NCBI RefSeq assembly: GCF_009909185.1
Contig: NZ_JAAAMV010000003.1
Coordinates: forward strand, 372,001-436,000
Source: Paenibacillus glycinis
Lineage (GTDB): Bacteria > Bacillota > Bacilli > Paenibacillales > Paenibacillaceae
Direction: 5' to 3'
Length of the DNA stretch: 64,000 nucleotides
The position numbers and the translations under genes were made by a program. Positions 1-9,267 of this stretch are shown here, piece after piece (positions within the stretch are counted from its first letter, which is position 1; every line of letters starts with the position of its first letter). The notes beneath the pieces were generated by a model. That model was not told the DNA's origin. It made no database searches and saw only the letters and a list, made by a program, of their open reading frames with translations.

Positions 1-684
1 GTCGACGTGCCGTTCCGTTCCGGCGCCGGCTACGCGCGCACGAACCTGACCTTCGATCCTCACGCACCGGCCGTCGGCTTGGCCCCGTTTCCCGGCTTGC
101 GGCGGTTTTACGACAGGCTGTGGAAAGGCCATCTGCCGCAACAGGCGTTCGCGCTTCCCGCGGACGGGCCGCTGCCCGGGATATTGGAGGACATGCGGCA
201 AGCCCTTCTGGGTGACGCCGCGGAACGGGAGGAAGGCTTCGGCCTGATCATGCTGCGCTTGCTGCATTATCTCCAGCAAGGCCCATTCCGCGAAAGCCTC
301 TTGAACGCCAACGCCAGTCCCCGCTCGCTGCAGCATATCGAGAACATCACGGAGTGGGTGGAACGGCATTTTCGCCGGCCCTTCCGGCTGGAGGAGATCG
401 CCGCGGAGTTGTTCCTTTCTCCTTATCATCTGTCCCACTTGTTCAAGGCGTCCACCGGCATGACCTTGTCGGATCACATCATGCTTCGCCGAATCCGGGA
501 AGCTTGCTCGCTCCTGGCCGCCACCTCCAAACCGATTCGCGAAATCGCCGCGGAGGTCGGCGGGCTGAGCTCGTCCTACTTTTGCCAGATGTTCAAGCGG
601 CATAAAGGCGTCACGCCCGAAAATTACCGCAGAACCGTACGCGATACGCGCGGCAGCGCGGACACGCCTCCTGCCGGGCCATGA
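1..684 (+). CDS. AraC-family transcriptional regulator, 5' partial
   Basis: The reading frame is open through the first base of the window, so the true start lies upstream; a GTG at base 7 is in frame but has no visible ribosome binding site. About 225 residues are seen. The C-terminal 100 residues form a double helix-turn-helix AraC DNA-binding domain: ITEWVERHFRRPFRLEEIAA leads into the first HTH with SPYHLSHLFK, followed by IREIAAEVG, SSYFCQMFKRHKGVTPENYR, the usual AraC signature. The N-terminal part resembles the effector-binding half of AraC regulators but carries no diagnostic motif. Such proteins in this group of bacteria usually control a neighbouring sugar locus; its target is probably left of the window. 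The family is certain, the ligand unknown. Confidence 0.88.
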   Translation, partial: VDVPFRSGAGYARTNLTFDPHAPAVGLAPFPGLRRFYDRLWKGHLPQQAFALPADGPLPGILEDMRQALLGDAAEREEGFGLIMLRLLHYLQQGPFRESLLNANASPRSLQHIENITEWVERHFRRPFRLEEIAAELFLSPYHLSHLFKASTGMTLSDHIMLRRIREACSLLAATSKPIREIAAEVGGLSSSYFCQMFKRHKGVTPENYRRTVRDTRGSADTPPAGP

Positions 685-722
685 CTCGTCGAAGCTGCTG
701 CATGGCGCCACTGTCGGGCATG

Positions 723-766
723 CGGCTGGCCCCTTCCGATCGGTCGGATGCGGAAGGGGCCGGCCG
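723..766. terminator. 16-bp hairpin downstream of the AraC gene
   Basis: Arms 723-738 and 751-766 pair over 16 bases, with one G-U pair, around a 12-base loop. It sits 39 bases after the AraC stop codon. No T run follows on either strand, so it is a weak or factor-assisted terminator at best. Confidence 0.4.
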
Positions 767-843
767 AATGCCTCTAACGGATGAACGCTCGATGTAACCG
801 GCGCTAAGCGGACGCGAGCGCCATATCTGTTACGTCGGAAGGA

Positions 844-884
844 CGGCAGCCCCGGTTCGGATGGATTCCGCGCCGGGGCTGCCG
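844..884. terminator. 12-bp perfect hairpin between convergent genes
   Basis: CGGCAGCCCCGG at 844-855 is the exact reverse complement of 873-884, with a 17-base loop. A T-containing tail (CTTGTT) follows on the plus strand. It lies between the plus-strand AraC gene and the small minus-strand gene ending at 945, so it may stop transcription from either side. Confidence 0.45.
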
Positions 885-944
885 CTTGTTCGCGTTGCTC
901 GTACGCTCGCGCATTCGATTGGCAGCGCTTGCGCCCGCGGCCGT

Positions 945-1109
945 TCAATCGGAGTAAGCGATGACCTGTACCAGCTCGTTCAGCGTATCCAGGCTTCTGC
1001 GCGAATCGTCCACGTGGTCGGACAGGGAGTCGAGCCGCTTGCTGATCATGCTTAATTCGTTTTTGATGTCTTTCAGGACGGCGATCAATCTTTCTTCGAA
1101 ATCGGTCAC
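945..1109 (-). CDS. small hypothetical protein (54 aa)
   Basis: A short frame of 54 codons starts at GTG (1109-1107) with AGAGGGG six to seven bases upstream; an ATG two codons earlier would sit directly on that ribosome binding site. The product is highly charged, with a helical pattern (TDFEERLIAVLKDIKNELS then MISKRLDSLSDHVDDS), and the leucine/isoleucine spacing suggests an amphipathic helix or short coiled coil. There is no signal peptide or membrane segment. It stands alone, transcribed toward the 844-884 hairpin, with AT-rich DNA upstream (about 1120-1150) able to hold a promoter. I do not recognise a family. It is likely a real gene because the ribosome binding site, coding character and isolated position agree. 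Confidence 0.5.
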   Translation of the reverse strand: MTDFEERLIAVLKDIKNELSMISKRLDSLSDHVDDSRRSLDTLNELVQVIAYSD

Positions 1110-1344
1110 GGGCATCCCCTCTTTTCTGGTTTATATTGATTTATATGAACAAGACGGCGAGTTCTGCCCTAAAATATGCCCGAGGGCAGGAACGCTCTCC
1201 TGCCCGGCTTCTTCGACGATAATTACGAATGCAATAGGTTGGCTATGATTTGCGCCGATTCCGCGCGCTTCTCGCGGGCGCGTTGACCGCGATCGGGACA
1301 CGCGCGTCGTCAGGCTCGAATTCCGCCTCGGTCGATTCGAACGC

Positions 1345-2370
1345 TTATTCGTAAAGGACCGCTTTGATTTTCGGATCGTCGATGTTGGTTTTATCGTACC
1401 AGTAAAAGCCGGTGTCGATGCTCTTAGGCAGCGTCTCGCCCTTGATCGCCGCGACGGCCGCTTTGACGGTCTCGTAGCCGATGCCGACCGGATTTTGCGT
1501 GATCGCGCCGGCCATCTTGCCGCTTCGGATCGCGTCCATCTGCGTCTTGCCCGAGTCGAAGCCGACGATGACGACCTTGCCCTCCATCTTTGCCTCCGTG
1601 ACGCCGTTGACGACGCCGGTCGCCGCGCCTTCGTTCGTGCCGAAGATGCCCTTCAGGTCGGGATGGCCCTGCAGGAGCGCCTTTGTCAGGTCCGTCGCCT
1701 TCAGGTTATCCCCGCCGTATTGGATGTCGACGATCTTGATGTCCGGGTATTTCGCTTTGATCTCGTTCACGAAGCCGTCCCTGCGCTGCACGCCGGTCAG
1801 GCTGGTCTGGTCATGCGCGACGACCGCGATGTCGCCCTTGCCGCCGATCAATTCCGCCATCTTGTCGGCCGCGAGCGCGGCTGCCGCCAGGTTGTCCGTG
1901 GAGGCGGTCGTCAGCGGAATGTCGCTGTCTACGCCGGAATCGAACGCGATGACGGGAATGTTCGCATCCTTCGCCTTCTGCAGCAACGGCGCGGACGCCT
2001 TGCTGTCCAAGGCCGCGAAACCGATCGCGCTGGGCTTTTTATCCAACGCGACCTGAAGCATTTCCAATTGTTTATCGACCTGCTCTTCCGTCTCCGGACC
2101 TTCGAACGTGATGTCGACCTTAAATTCGGCCGCCGCTTGCTCGGCCCCCTGCTTGACGGCCTGCCAGAACTGATGCTGGAAGCCTTTGGAGATAATCGGG
2201 ACGTACAGCTTCGAATCGGACGAAGCCGTAGTCGCTGCGCCGTCGTTCGCCTTTGCATTGCCGCCGGCACCGTTGGCATTGTTTGCATTGCTCGAGCCGC
2301 AAGCGGTAATCGTGAGCATGCCGGCCAGGACAAGTGCGGCCGCCGACCATCTTCTCGCATTCTTTTTCAT
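1345..2370 (-). CDS. ribose-type sugar ABC transporter, substrate-binding lipoprotein
   Basis: 341 residues. The N-terminus is a lipoprotein signal (MKKNARRW..., hydrophobic stretch, lipobox ITAC) followed by a Ser/Asn/Gly-rich linker to about residue 50. The rest is a periplasmic-binding-protein fold of the RbsB type: FWQAVKQGAEQAAAEF, a KPSAIGFAALDS segment, PVIAFDSGVD, GIFGTNEGAATG and VIVGFDSGKTQMDAI are all typical. It should bind a monosaccharide or small sugar outside the membrane and deliver it to the permease encoded just upstream. It is the last gene of the ATPase-permease-binding protein operon, 97 bases after the permease. It is homologous to the anchored binding protein at 9268-10263; both end their fold with an IDTG segment. 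The sugar cannot be told from sequence. Confidence 0.93.
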   Translation of the reverse strand: MKKNARRWSAAALVLAGMLTITACGSSNANNANGAGGNAKANDGAATTASSDSKLYVPIISKGFQHQFWQAVKQGAEQAAAEFKVDITFEGPETEEQVDKQLEMLQVALDKKPSAIGFAALDSKASAPLLQKAKDANIPVIAFDSGVDSDIPLTTASTDNLAAAALAADKMAELIGGKGDIAVVAHDQTSLTGVQRRDGFVNEIKAKYPDIKIVDIQYGGDNLKATDLTKALLQGHPDLKGIFGTNEGAATGVVNGVTEAKMEGKVVIVGFDSGKTQMDAIRSGKMAGAITQNPVGIGYETVKAAVAAIKGETLPKSIDTGFYWYDKTNIDDPKIKAVLYE

Positions 2371-2467
2371 CGTATAACGCTCCCCTTCGAACTAATGTGG
2401 TGTTGAACTGTATGTCATCTTCGCGGGCGAAGATCATACCGGTCCCGGAACGCCTTGCGTATCGCGA

Positions 2468-3481
2468 TCAGGCCGCTTTCCGGCGGCGCAGGATGTCGAC
2501 ATAGACGGCGAGGAAAATCACGACGCCGACGACCACGGTTTGCCATTCCTGGGGTACCGACAGGATGCGGAGTCCGTTCGTCAAGACGCTCATGATGAGC
2601 GCGCCAATGACCGTGCCGACGATGGTTCCTTTGCCTCCGCTTAAGGAAGTGCCCCCGATCACGACGGCGGCAATCGCCTCCAATTCATAGCCTTGGCCAA
2701 GGGCCGGCTGCGCCGAATTCAGCCGCGAAGCGATGAGAATGCCTGCTATGCCGGTGAACGCGCCGGTAATCGTATAAATCACGACTTTCCAGAAGTTGAC
2801 GTTAACGCCGGATAAGCGGGTCGCTTCTTCGTTGCTGCCGATGGCGAAGTTATACCGGCCGACGATCGTGCGGGTCAGCACAATGCTGCCGATTATCGCG
2901 GCGCCGAAGAAGATGAGCACGGCATTGGGTATCGAGAAGCCGGGAATGAGGTTCTCTAATACGGAGCCGAGCGCGATATTCGAAAACCCGGGAGCGTCGG
3001 CGAAATACACCGGCTTCGTGCCCGAGATGACGAGCGCGAGCCCTTTGGCGATCATCATCATCGCCAGCGTCGCGATGAACGGCGGGATGCGCAGCCGCGC
3101 GACCGCGTAGCCGGAGACGAGGCCGCAGAGCGCCCCGGTCGTCACGCCGACGAGCAGCCCCGTCCAGATCGGGGTCCCCCAGAACGAGATGCTGACGCCG
3201 GTCATGACGGCGCTCAGCGTCATCACGGTGCCGACGGAGAGATCGATCCCGCCCGTAATGATGACGAAGGTCGCACCCAGCGCAAGCACGCCCGTGACCG
3301 CCGTGGAGAGCAGGATCCCGACGATGTTGGAGAATTGGAAGAAGTTCTCGGATGCGACCGAGAAAACGATCAATAATGCGATCAAGCTGCCAAATGCCAA
3401 AATTTGCTGCATAAAACCGGTCTTCAGCACGACAGGCCTGCTGTCTGCCCGCCGATCGAGTGCCAACATGGGTCTCTTCAT
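2468..3481 (-). CDS. ribose-type sugar ABC transporter, permease
   Basis: 337 residues starting at ATG 3481 (MKRPMLALDRR...). This ATG overlaps the TGA of the ATPase gene as ATGA, and GGAGGGG precedes it, so a longer upstream frame (to 3622) is not the real start. The protein is a RbsC/AraH-type permease with about eight to ten membrane segments. Family landmarks are ATFVIITGGIDLSVG near residue 80, the SGYAVARLRIPPFIATLAMM segment, and the EAIAAVVIGGTSLSGGKGTI loop near the C-terminus. It forms the membrane channel of the importer with the ATPase encoded at 3478-5034. The tight overlap implies translational coupling. Confidence 0.93.
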   Translation of the reverse strand: MKRPMLALDRRADSRPVVLKTGFMQQILAFGSLIALLIVFSVASENFFQFSNIVGILLSTAVTGVLALGATFVIITGGIDLSVGTVMTLSAVMTGVSISFWGTPIWTGLLVGVTTGALCGLVSGYAVARLRIPPFIATLAMMMIAKGLALVISGTKPVYFADAPGFSNIALGSVLENLIPGFSIPNAVLIFFGAAIIGSIVLTRTIVGRYNFAIGSNEEATRLSGVNVNFWKVVIYTITGAFTGIAGILIASRLNSAQPALGQGYELEAIAAVVIGGTSLSGGKGTIVGTVIGALIMSVLTNGLRILSVPQEWQTVVVGVVIFLAVYVDILRRRKAA

Positions 3482-5034
3482 TCGTATCCCCTCCGATTTG
3501 CCAGAAGAGTTTCTTCTCTGCTTGACGCGAACCTGTCTTCTCTGCGCGTCGCGTATTGCATGATTGTCTCCTGCGACAGTCCTTCGGCATTGCGGAGATC
3601 CGCCGTGACGCGTCCTTCGCACATGACGAGAACGCGGTGGCTGAGCCGGAGAATCTCGGGCAGCTCGGAGCTGATCATCAGGATCGCCTTGCCTTGGCCG
3701 GCCAATCGATCGAGCAATTTATAGATCTCGCTCTTGGCGCCTATATCGATCCCCCTTGTCGGTTCGTCGAAGATCAGAATATCGCAATCTTTTGTCAGCC
3801 ATTTGCCGATAATGACCTTCTGCTGATTGCCGCCGGACAAATTGCGCAGCGCTTGGTGGATGCTCGGCGTCTTCACCTGGAGACTGCCGACGACATCCTC
3901 GGCCGCGCGCTCGATCGGCGACTTCAGCATCCAGGAGAAACGCGAGAAGCGCTTGAACGACGAGACGGCCACGTTGGACTTGACGTCCATGTCTACCAAG
4001 CACCCGTACCGCTTGCGGTCCTCGGACAAATAGCCGATGCCTTCCCGCACGGCATGATGGGGGCTCATGATCCTCACCTTCCGTCCCTGCACGTAGATAT
4101 CGCCCGAATCCACGGGATCCGCCCCGAACAGCGCCCTCGCCACCTCGGTGCGTCCGGCTCCGATCAGTCCGGCCATGCCCAGGATTTCGCCGCGGCGAAG
4201 CTGGAAACTGACGTTCTTGATCGCCTTGCCGCGATTCAGGCCTTTCACTTCAAGCACGACCTCCGCGCGTTCCTCGCGTCCCCGCGCAGTCGCCGAATGA
4301 TAGAGTTCTCTTCCGACCATCATCGCGATGATCTTCTCGATGGTCGTCTCCTTCGTCAGCACCGTATCGATGCAGCTGCCGTCCCGCATCACGGTGATCC
4401 GGTCGCAGATGCGCTGCAGCTCGGCCATGCGGTGGGAGATGTAGACGATCCCTACCCCGCTCGCGCGCAGCTTGCCGATCGCGATAAACAACTCCTCGAT
4501 CTCCGCGTCGCTTAGCGCCGCGGTCGGTTCGTCCATGATCAGCACTTGCGACTCGTAGGAGATCGCCTTGACGATCTCGACCATCTGCTGCTTCGCAACG
4601 GTCAGGTCGGACACGAGGACATCCGGCGCGATATCCAAATTCATCCGGCGCAGCAGCTGCTCGGCCTGCCGGTTCAGCCGCTTGTCGTCGAGCAGGATGC
4701 CGCCCAACCTGCGCGGCTCGCGCCCGATATAGATGTTCTGCGCGACCGTAAGGTCGGGCGCCAAATTCAGCTCCTGGTGAATCATGCTGATGCCGAGCTT
4801 CTGCGCGGCCCGGGTATCCGGCAGGTCGGCGGGCCGGCCCCTGAACGCGATCTCTCCCTCGTCCCGCTGATAAACGCCCGTCAATATCTTCATCATCGTC
4901 GACTTGCCGGCGCCGTTCTCCCCGACGAGCGCGTGCACTTCCCCCGAGCGCAATTCAAACCGGCAGCCCTTCAGCGCGTGCACGCCGGCAAAACGCTTCT
5001 CGATCCCGCTCATGACCACGAGCTGTTCGCCCAT
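3478..5034 (-). CDS. ribose-type sugar ABC transporter, double ATP-binding protein
   Basis: 518 residues with two ABC domains in one chain, the RbsA/XylG/MglA arrangement. The first domain has Walker A GENGAGKST at residues 38-46, a degenerate signature (SDLTVAKQQMVEI) and Walker B LIMDEPTAAL. The second starts near residue 255, lacks a normal Walker A (GLIGAGRTEVARAL), and keeps a canonical signature LSGGNQQKVIIGKWL and Walker B ILIFDEPTRGID. This asymmetry is standard for the family. It powers sugar import and is first in the three-gene operon. GGAGGGG lies eight bases before the ATG. The terminator at 5188-5225 upstream separates it from the glucanase gene. Confidence 0.95.
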   Translation of the reverse strand: MGEQLVVMSGIEKRFAGVHALKGCRFELRSGEVHALVGENGAGKSTMMKILTGVYQRDEGEIAFRGRPADLPDTRAAQKLGISMIHQELNLAPDLTVAQNIYIGREPRRLGGILLDDKRLNRQAEQLLRRMNLDIAPDVLVSDLTVAKQQMVEIVKAISYESQVLIMDEPTAALSDAEIEELFIAIGKLRASGVGIVYISHRMAELQRICDRITVMRDGSCIDTVLTKETTIEKIIAMMVGRELYHSATARGREERAEVVLEVKGLNRGKAIKNVSFQLRRGEILGMAGLIGAGRTEVARALFGADPVDSGDIYVQGRKVRIMSPHHAVREGIGYLSEDRKRYGCLVDMDVKSNVAVSSFKRFSRFSWMLKSPIERAAEDVVGSLQVKTPSIHQALRNLSGGNQQKVIIGKWLTKDCDILIFDEPTRGIDIGAKSEIYKLLDRLAGQGKAILMISSELPEILRLSHRVLVMCEGRVTADLRNAEGLSQETIMQYATRREDRFASSREETLLANRRGYE

Positions 5035-5187
5035 CTTTCGATCCCCTCCGGTACGTATTCCTGTTGGCCTAGTTTTACTTTACAGAGAGCGCGAAAGGGC
5101 TTACATGTGATTTCCTACTGGAAGAGTCGAAAAATATGCGGAGAATCCGGGGACCGGAAGTACAGGGGGTACGCGGCAGGCAAACGC

Positions 5188-5225
5188 AAAAAGGCCATCC
5201 TAAGGGGACCCTTAGAATGGCCTTT
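5188..5225 (-). terminator. rho-independent terminator of the GH87-type gene
   Basis: Arms 5190-5206 and 5209-5225 pair over 17 positions with one C-A mismatch. On the minus strand the hairpin is followed by a run of five T (5192-5188). It lies 53 bases after the stop codon of the glucanase gene and before the transporter operon. Confidence 0.85.
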
Positions 5226-5277
5226 CGCCCGCGGCGCAGGCAGCCGTCGAGGCGCTCGTCTTCCGGCGAATTTGAAC

Positions 5278-8200
5278 CTAATTGACAGTGAGATTGAAAC
5301 CGGCCTGGATGAAATAGAGACTCGGATACGCAATGTTCCTGGCCGTCAATCCGGTAAACGTCGCGGAACCGTTATTCGTGTACGTGTAGATCGCGGCGCC
5401 CTTATGTTGGCCCGCAAAGCGCGACGTTGTGACCCCGTCGAGACCGGTTCCGTCGATCGTAACGTTATTGAAGTTTATATTTTGGAATCCGCCGCCATAC
5501 CCGAACTGAATCGCGTCGCGCTGCGTGTTCAGAATGGTGACGTTGCTGACCGTTACGTTTTTGATCGAATCCGAGGATGCTTCCAGATCAATCGCGCCGC
5601 GTTCCCCGTTGTATAGGTCTTGGCTCGTGCCCGTATTGATCAGGGTGTTATCCGAGAACACGATGCCGGCGTTTTTTTGGAAATGGTAACCCGGAAATAC
5701 GGTGTTCATGCGGAAACCGGATCCGCCGACCGTATCCACGATCAAGTTATGGGTAGCTTGGTGACCGCTTCCTCCGAAGAACGCGATCGCGGCCGCGCGC
5801 CAGTTATTTTCAATCGTGTTGAAGGTGAACGTGTCGTTTACCCCCATGACGGCGCCATTGGTGTTGTCCGTCCACACCGCAAGCGCATCATCGCCGTTAT
5901 TGCGCAGACTCGAATTACGGACCGTCGAATTGCTCGTTCCTTGGCAGAAGTTGACGCCGTCGGCAAGATTGTTTCGGATACGGCTGTTTTCGATGAGCAG
6001 ACCTTCGGCATGAATCGCCGGCGTATGCGCGTAGTCGGCTACCCAGAAGCCGCATTCAAAGTGTTCTTCCCAGATATCATGAATGCGGGAGTTGGTACCG
6101 AAGTTATCCATGAATGCTTTGTAAATGGCATTTTGGTTATAACGCGAGCGGAGATTCGAGTTCATGTAGACGTTACCGAAATCAAGTTGACCGCTGATGC
6201 GGAACGAGATCCCGCCCCCGGCCGCATTGGGATTCGTGAATTGGAGGTTCGTGTACCATATGCCCGCACCCGTGATCGTGAGGTTGTTGATCATGCTGCT
6301 GACAGTGCCGATCTGCCACATGCCGCTAAGATGGAACGTCCCTTCCGGAATGTACAGCGTTTTCCCCGAAGCGACCGCGGCGCTTTCGGCGGCGTCGAAC
6401 GCGGCGAGATCGTCCTGTCCGTCGTTCGGTACGGCACCGTAATCGGTTACGGAAACCGAACCGGACGGACGCGCGATAGCGGTAGGAACGGCCTCGATTT
6501 CAAGGAAGTCGACCCCGTACTCCAAGCTGTCGCCGTTGTTCTTTTGAATGCGGATCGTGTCTCCTTGGCGGAGGGCCGTGTCGAGTTTGAAGTGCACCTC
6601 GTCGAAACGGAAAAGCGGACGTCCGCCTCCGGGCGCATCGGCAGGCTGGTCACTGGCGAAATACTGCCAGCTGTAATAGGAGGTCAACGAAATGGTTTTG
6701 GTTTTCGCGCCGTTTACATACACGTCGAGCGAACCGTTCGATCCCATGCCGTTACTCGAGTCCGGCATCGTAAACCGCATCGTTACGCCGGTTCCGCCTT
6801 CCCCCTGCCTGATCGTCCATTGCGCATAGGAGCCGTTCGAAGGGAGGGCCGCATAGCTTTGGCCGGAAGCCTCGGAAGCCGTCAGCGACTGATCGAACGT
6901 CGGGGCGGATTTCACGCTGGCGCCGCCGCCGAGGGATGCATCCTGCGTATCGTATCGCGTGTACGGCATGCTCGCGCCGCGCGCGGCATACGCGACCAAG
7001 TTCGCGGTACTCGTATTATTGGCTTGTTTCATGCTCACTTCGTTTGCATCGGCGGCAACGGTCGTGACGACCGCGTAACTGCCGTTCGCCGCGGTCCATG
7101 TTCCGGACAGCGCGACATTGGCGGATGCGCCCGCCGCGATAACGCCGCTGTAGGATCCCGCGAAGGATTGGACGGTTGAACCGGAAGCATTTTTAAGCGC
7201 CAGCGTGACGGCATGCGCGCCGCTTGCCGAAGCAAGGTTCCCTTGGTTCTTCAGATTGACCGTAAAGGAAACATTGTTGCCGACCACGGGATTATTCGGC
7301 GTCCATGATGCGCCGGCTACGAAATCGGAGCTCGGAACCGCAGCGACAACCAAGCTGGAGCTGCTTGTGTAGCTGTTATTGCTTTCGTTCAGCTCGATGA
7401 CGGCATTCTCTTCGTCGACTTTCGCCGTCGGCGCGTAGGTGCCCGCCGATTGGGCCGCGACGCTCGCCGACGCGGCAGCCGTTGCGCCTGCCGCCAATGC
7501 CGCGACCGGGGCGGATCCGACTTTCGTCGCCCCTACGTAGAAATTAACCGTCGTGGCCCCCGAGGATGACGTGCCGTTATTTTTCACGACGGCGTTCAGC
7601 GTAATCGCGTCGGTTTCGATCGGCGAGGCCGGCGTCCAGGTCATGCTTGTAATCGCGAGGTCCGGATTCGGAGCCGGGGTGCCGATCACTTCGAACTCGG
7701 CGACTTGAGCGCCCGGCGCGCCGGAATTCGCCGTGATTTTCAATTGCACGTCGCTCGCTGTCGCGGTCACCGGAATCGTGATCGCGTTGCCGGAAGAAGG
7801 ATTAAACGTGTAGGTTGCGGCAGCGGCGATCGTCGTGAACGCAGTGCCGCCTTGCTGTTTTCCCAGTACTTCGATCGTCTGGGTACGCGTCCCCCATGCC
7901 GCGTCGGGATTCAGCTTGACGCCGACGGACGAGATCGAAGCATTTGCCCCCAAGCTTACGGCAAGCGTAGCCGGATAGGCGCCGGATCCGCTTTCCCAAT
8001 AGGTGGCGGCGCTGCCGTCGTTCGCATTTGCCGCGACAAACGCTTGCGTGTTTGACGATGCGCCAATCGTTTTGCCGACAGCGAGGTTCGTGCCGCTCGC
8101 GGCGCTGCCGTTACGCGTTACCGTATTGCTTGCGGCAGAGACGTTGCCGGCCGCGTCCTTCGCTTTCACGTAATAGCTCACCGTGGCCGCAGCCGGCTGG

Positions 8201-8913
8201 TTATCGGCGTACGTCAGCACGTTGCCGGCTACGGAGGCGCGCAGGCTGCCGTTCGCATAGATGTCGTAGCCCGTTACGCCGACATTGTCGGTCGAGGCGT
8301 TCCACGTCAGCTTGATTTGGTCGGAAGCGGGCATCGCGTAAGCCAAACTTGCCGGCGCAGACGGCGCTTGCGCATCCCCCGCCGCCGCAGAGCCGTAGAC
8401 TTCGAATTCGGAAAACTGCGCGGCCGGCCAGGCTGTATTGGCCGTGACCGTCAATTTGATATAGCGAGCGGACGTTGCCGCGAAATTAATGGTGACCGTG
8501 TTGCTGCTCGCGGGATTGAATGCATAACTGGCCGAGCCTACGATGTCGGTATAGGCGGTATCGTTGGCGCTGCCGAGCACGGAAAGCGTTTGGGTTCGCG
8601 CTTCCCAGCCGGTCGGAAGTTTAAGCACGACTTGATTGACGGCATACGCGCTTCCCAGGTCTACGCGTATCGATTGGGGAAATGCATGATTCGTGCTTTC
8701 CCAGTAGGTGGCTTGATTGCCGTCGGTTACGTTTGTCGCCGCATAGACATCGTTATAGCCGGTAGCGGCGACCGGTTTGCCCGCCGATAGATTTGCGGCT
8801 GCATGGGCAGCGGGCGCCGCGATTCCTAGCTGAGCAAACAATAGCGCCATCATGAGAGCAACAAGCAGGCTTTTTGACGCATACGCTCGTTTGAATTGCA
8901 GTTTCATCAGCAT
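5278..8913 (-). CDS. secreted GH87-type alpha-1,3-glucanase (mycodextranase) with multiple binding domains
   Basis: 1211 residues with a Sec signal peptide (hydrophobic 17-32, cleavage near AAHAAA). Domains in order: discoidin/F5-8C (about 40-175), FN3 (180-268), second discoidin (275-412), two CARDB-like domains (415-640), a CBM6/35-like domain (643-815), and a right-handed beta-helix catalytic domain opening with VTDYGAVPNDGQDD (about 816-1211). The beta-helix has an Asp in LADGVNF at 985 and a pair in NNGDDALAVW at 1008-1009. This spacing of 23 and 24 residues matches the catalytic Asp trio I recall for Bacillus and Paenibacillus GH87 alpha-1,3-glucanases, which also carry discoidin and CBM6 modules. 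It probably cleaves alpha-1,3-glucan outside the cell. AAGGAGG precedes two ATGs (8913 and 8907); the second has the better spacing. Confidence 0.85.
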   Translation of the reverse strand: MLMKLQFKRAYASKSLLVALMMALLFAQLGIAAPAAHAAANLSAGKPVAATGYNDVYAATNVTDGNQATYWESTNHAFPQSIRVDLGSAYAVNQVVLKLPTGWEARTQTLSVLGSANDTAYTDIVGSASYAFNPASSNTVTINFAATSARYIKLTVTANTAWPAAQFSEFEVYGSAAAGDAQAPSAPASLAYAMPASDQIKLTWNASTDNVGVTGYDIYANGSLRASVAGNVLTYADNQPAAATVSYYVKAKDAAGNVSAASNTVTRNGSAASGTNLAVGKTIGASSNTQAFVAANANDGSAATYWESGSGAYPATLAVSLGANASISSVGVKLNPDAAWGTRTQTIEVLGKQQGGTAFTTIAAAATYTFNPSSGNAITIPVTATASDVQLKITANSGAPGAQVAEFEVIGTPAPNPDLAITSMTWTPASPIETDAITLNAVVKNNGTSSSGATTVNFYVGATKVGSAPVAALAAGATAAASASVAAQSAGTYAPTAKVDEENAVIELNESNNSYTSSSSLVVAAVPSSDFVAGASWTPNNPVVGNNVSFTVNLKNQGNLASASGAHAVTLALKNASGSTVQSFAGSYSGVIAAGASANVALSGTWTAANGSYAVVTTVAADANEVSMKQANNTSTANLVAYAARGASMPYTRYDTQDASLGGGASVKSAPTFDQSLTASEASGQSYAALPSNGSYAQWTIRQGEGGTGVTMRFTMPDSSNGMGSNGSLDVYVNGAKTKTISLTSYYSWQYFASDQPADAPGGGRPLFRFDEVHFKLDTALRQGDTIRIQKNNGDSLEYGVDFLEIEAVPTAIARPSGSVSVTDYGAVPNDGQDDLAAFDAAESAAVASGKTLYIPEGTFHLSGMWQIGTVSSMINNLTITGAGIWYTNLQFTNPNAAGGGISFRISGQLDFGNVYMNSNLRSRYNQNAIYKAFMDNFGTNSRIHDIWEEHFECGFWVADYAHTPAIHAEGLLIENSRIRNNLADGVNFCQGTSNSTVRNSSLRNNGDDALAVWTDNTNGAVMGVNDTFTFNTIENNWRAAAIAFFGGSGHQATHNLIVDTVGGSGFRMNTVFPGYHFQKNAGIVFSDNTLINTGTSQDLYNGERGAIDLEASSDSIKNVTVSNVTILNTQRDAIQFGYGGGFQNINFNNVTIDGTGLDGVTTSRFAGQHKGAAIYTYTNNGSATFTGLTARNIAYPSLYFIQAGFNLTVN

Positions 8914-9267
8914 TAGACCTCCTTATTTTGTGAACATGCGAAACGGCAAGAGGATAAAAAATTAGAAAGCGCTTCCCACTCCTTCAACGATTGGCATCCG
9001 GCCGCCTGAGCACTCGCCGCCACCTCCTAGCGACGACCGTTACCGTAATCATAACAAACCGGTTACGAAGAGCACGATGTGCATCGTTACTTAGTCCATG
9101 CGCAGAATTACACATTTCATACAATTTCAGGAAGGCGATCGCGCCGGAGCATAACGCGCTGTTCATTTTAAACCGCGGCATGCCAAGAAGACCTCTCGGC
9201 AAGGAAGAGGTCTTCTGCTCCGTCGAATATTTAACGATCGGCTACTGCCGCGGTACCGGCTTGCGGG
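8914..9267. other. intergenic region with a cre-like operator candidate
   Basis: This 354-base gap holds the 5' region of the glucanase gene and the 3' end of the sensor operon. A palindromic AGAAAGCGCTTCCC at 8964-8977 has the AAGCGCTT core of CcpA/LacI-family operators but several mismatches to the cre consensus at its ends. It sits about 50-65 bases upstream of the glucanase start, where it could act in carbon catabolite control. A terminator hairpin lies at 9186-9216. No other gene is visible. Confidence 0.35.
9186..9216 (-). terminator. terminator hairpin after the sensor operon
   Basis: AGAAGACCTCT (9186-9196) pairs perfectly with 9206-9216 around a 9-base loop, 52 bases after the stop codon of the anchored binding protein. 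The tail on the minus strand is short (TTCTTGG), so termination may be partial. Confidence 0.6.

Noticed and set aside
3482-3622. Longer N-terminus for the ribose-type permease
   Set aside because: The extra codons overlap the ATPase gene out of frame; the ATGA overlap with a ribosome binding site at 3481 gives the usual family length.
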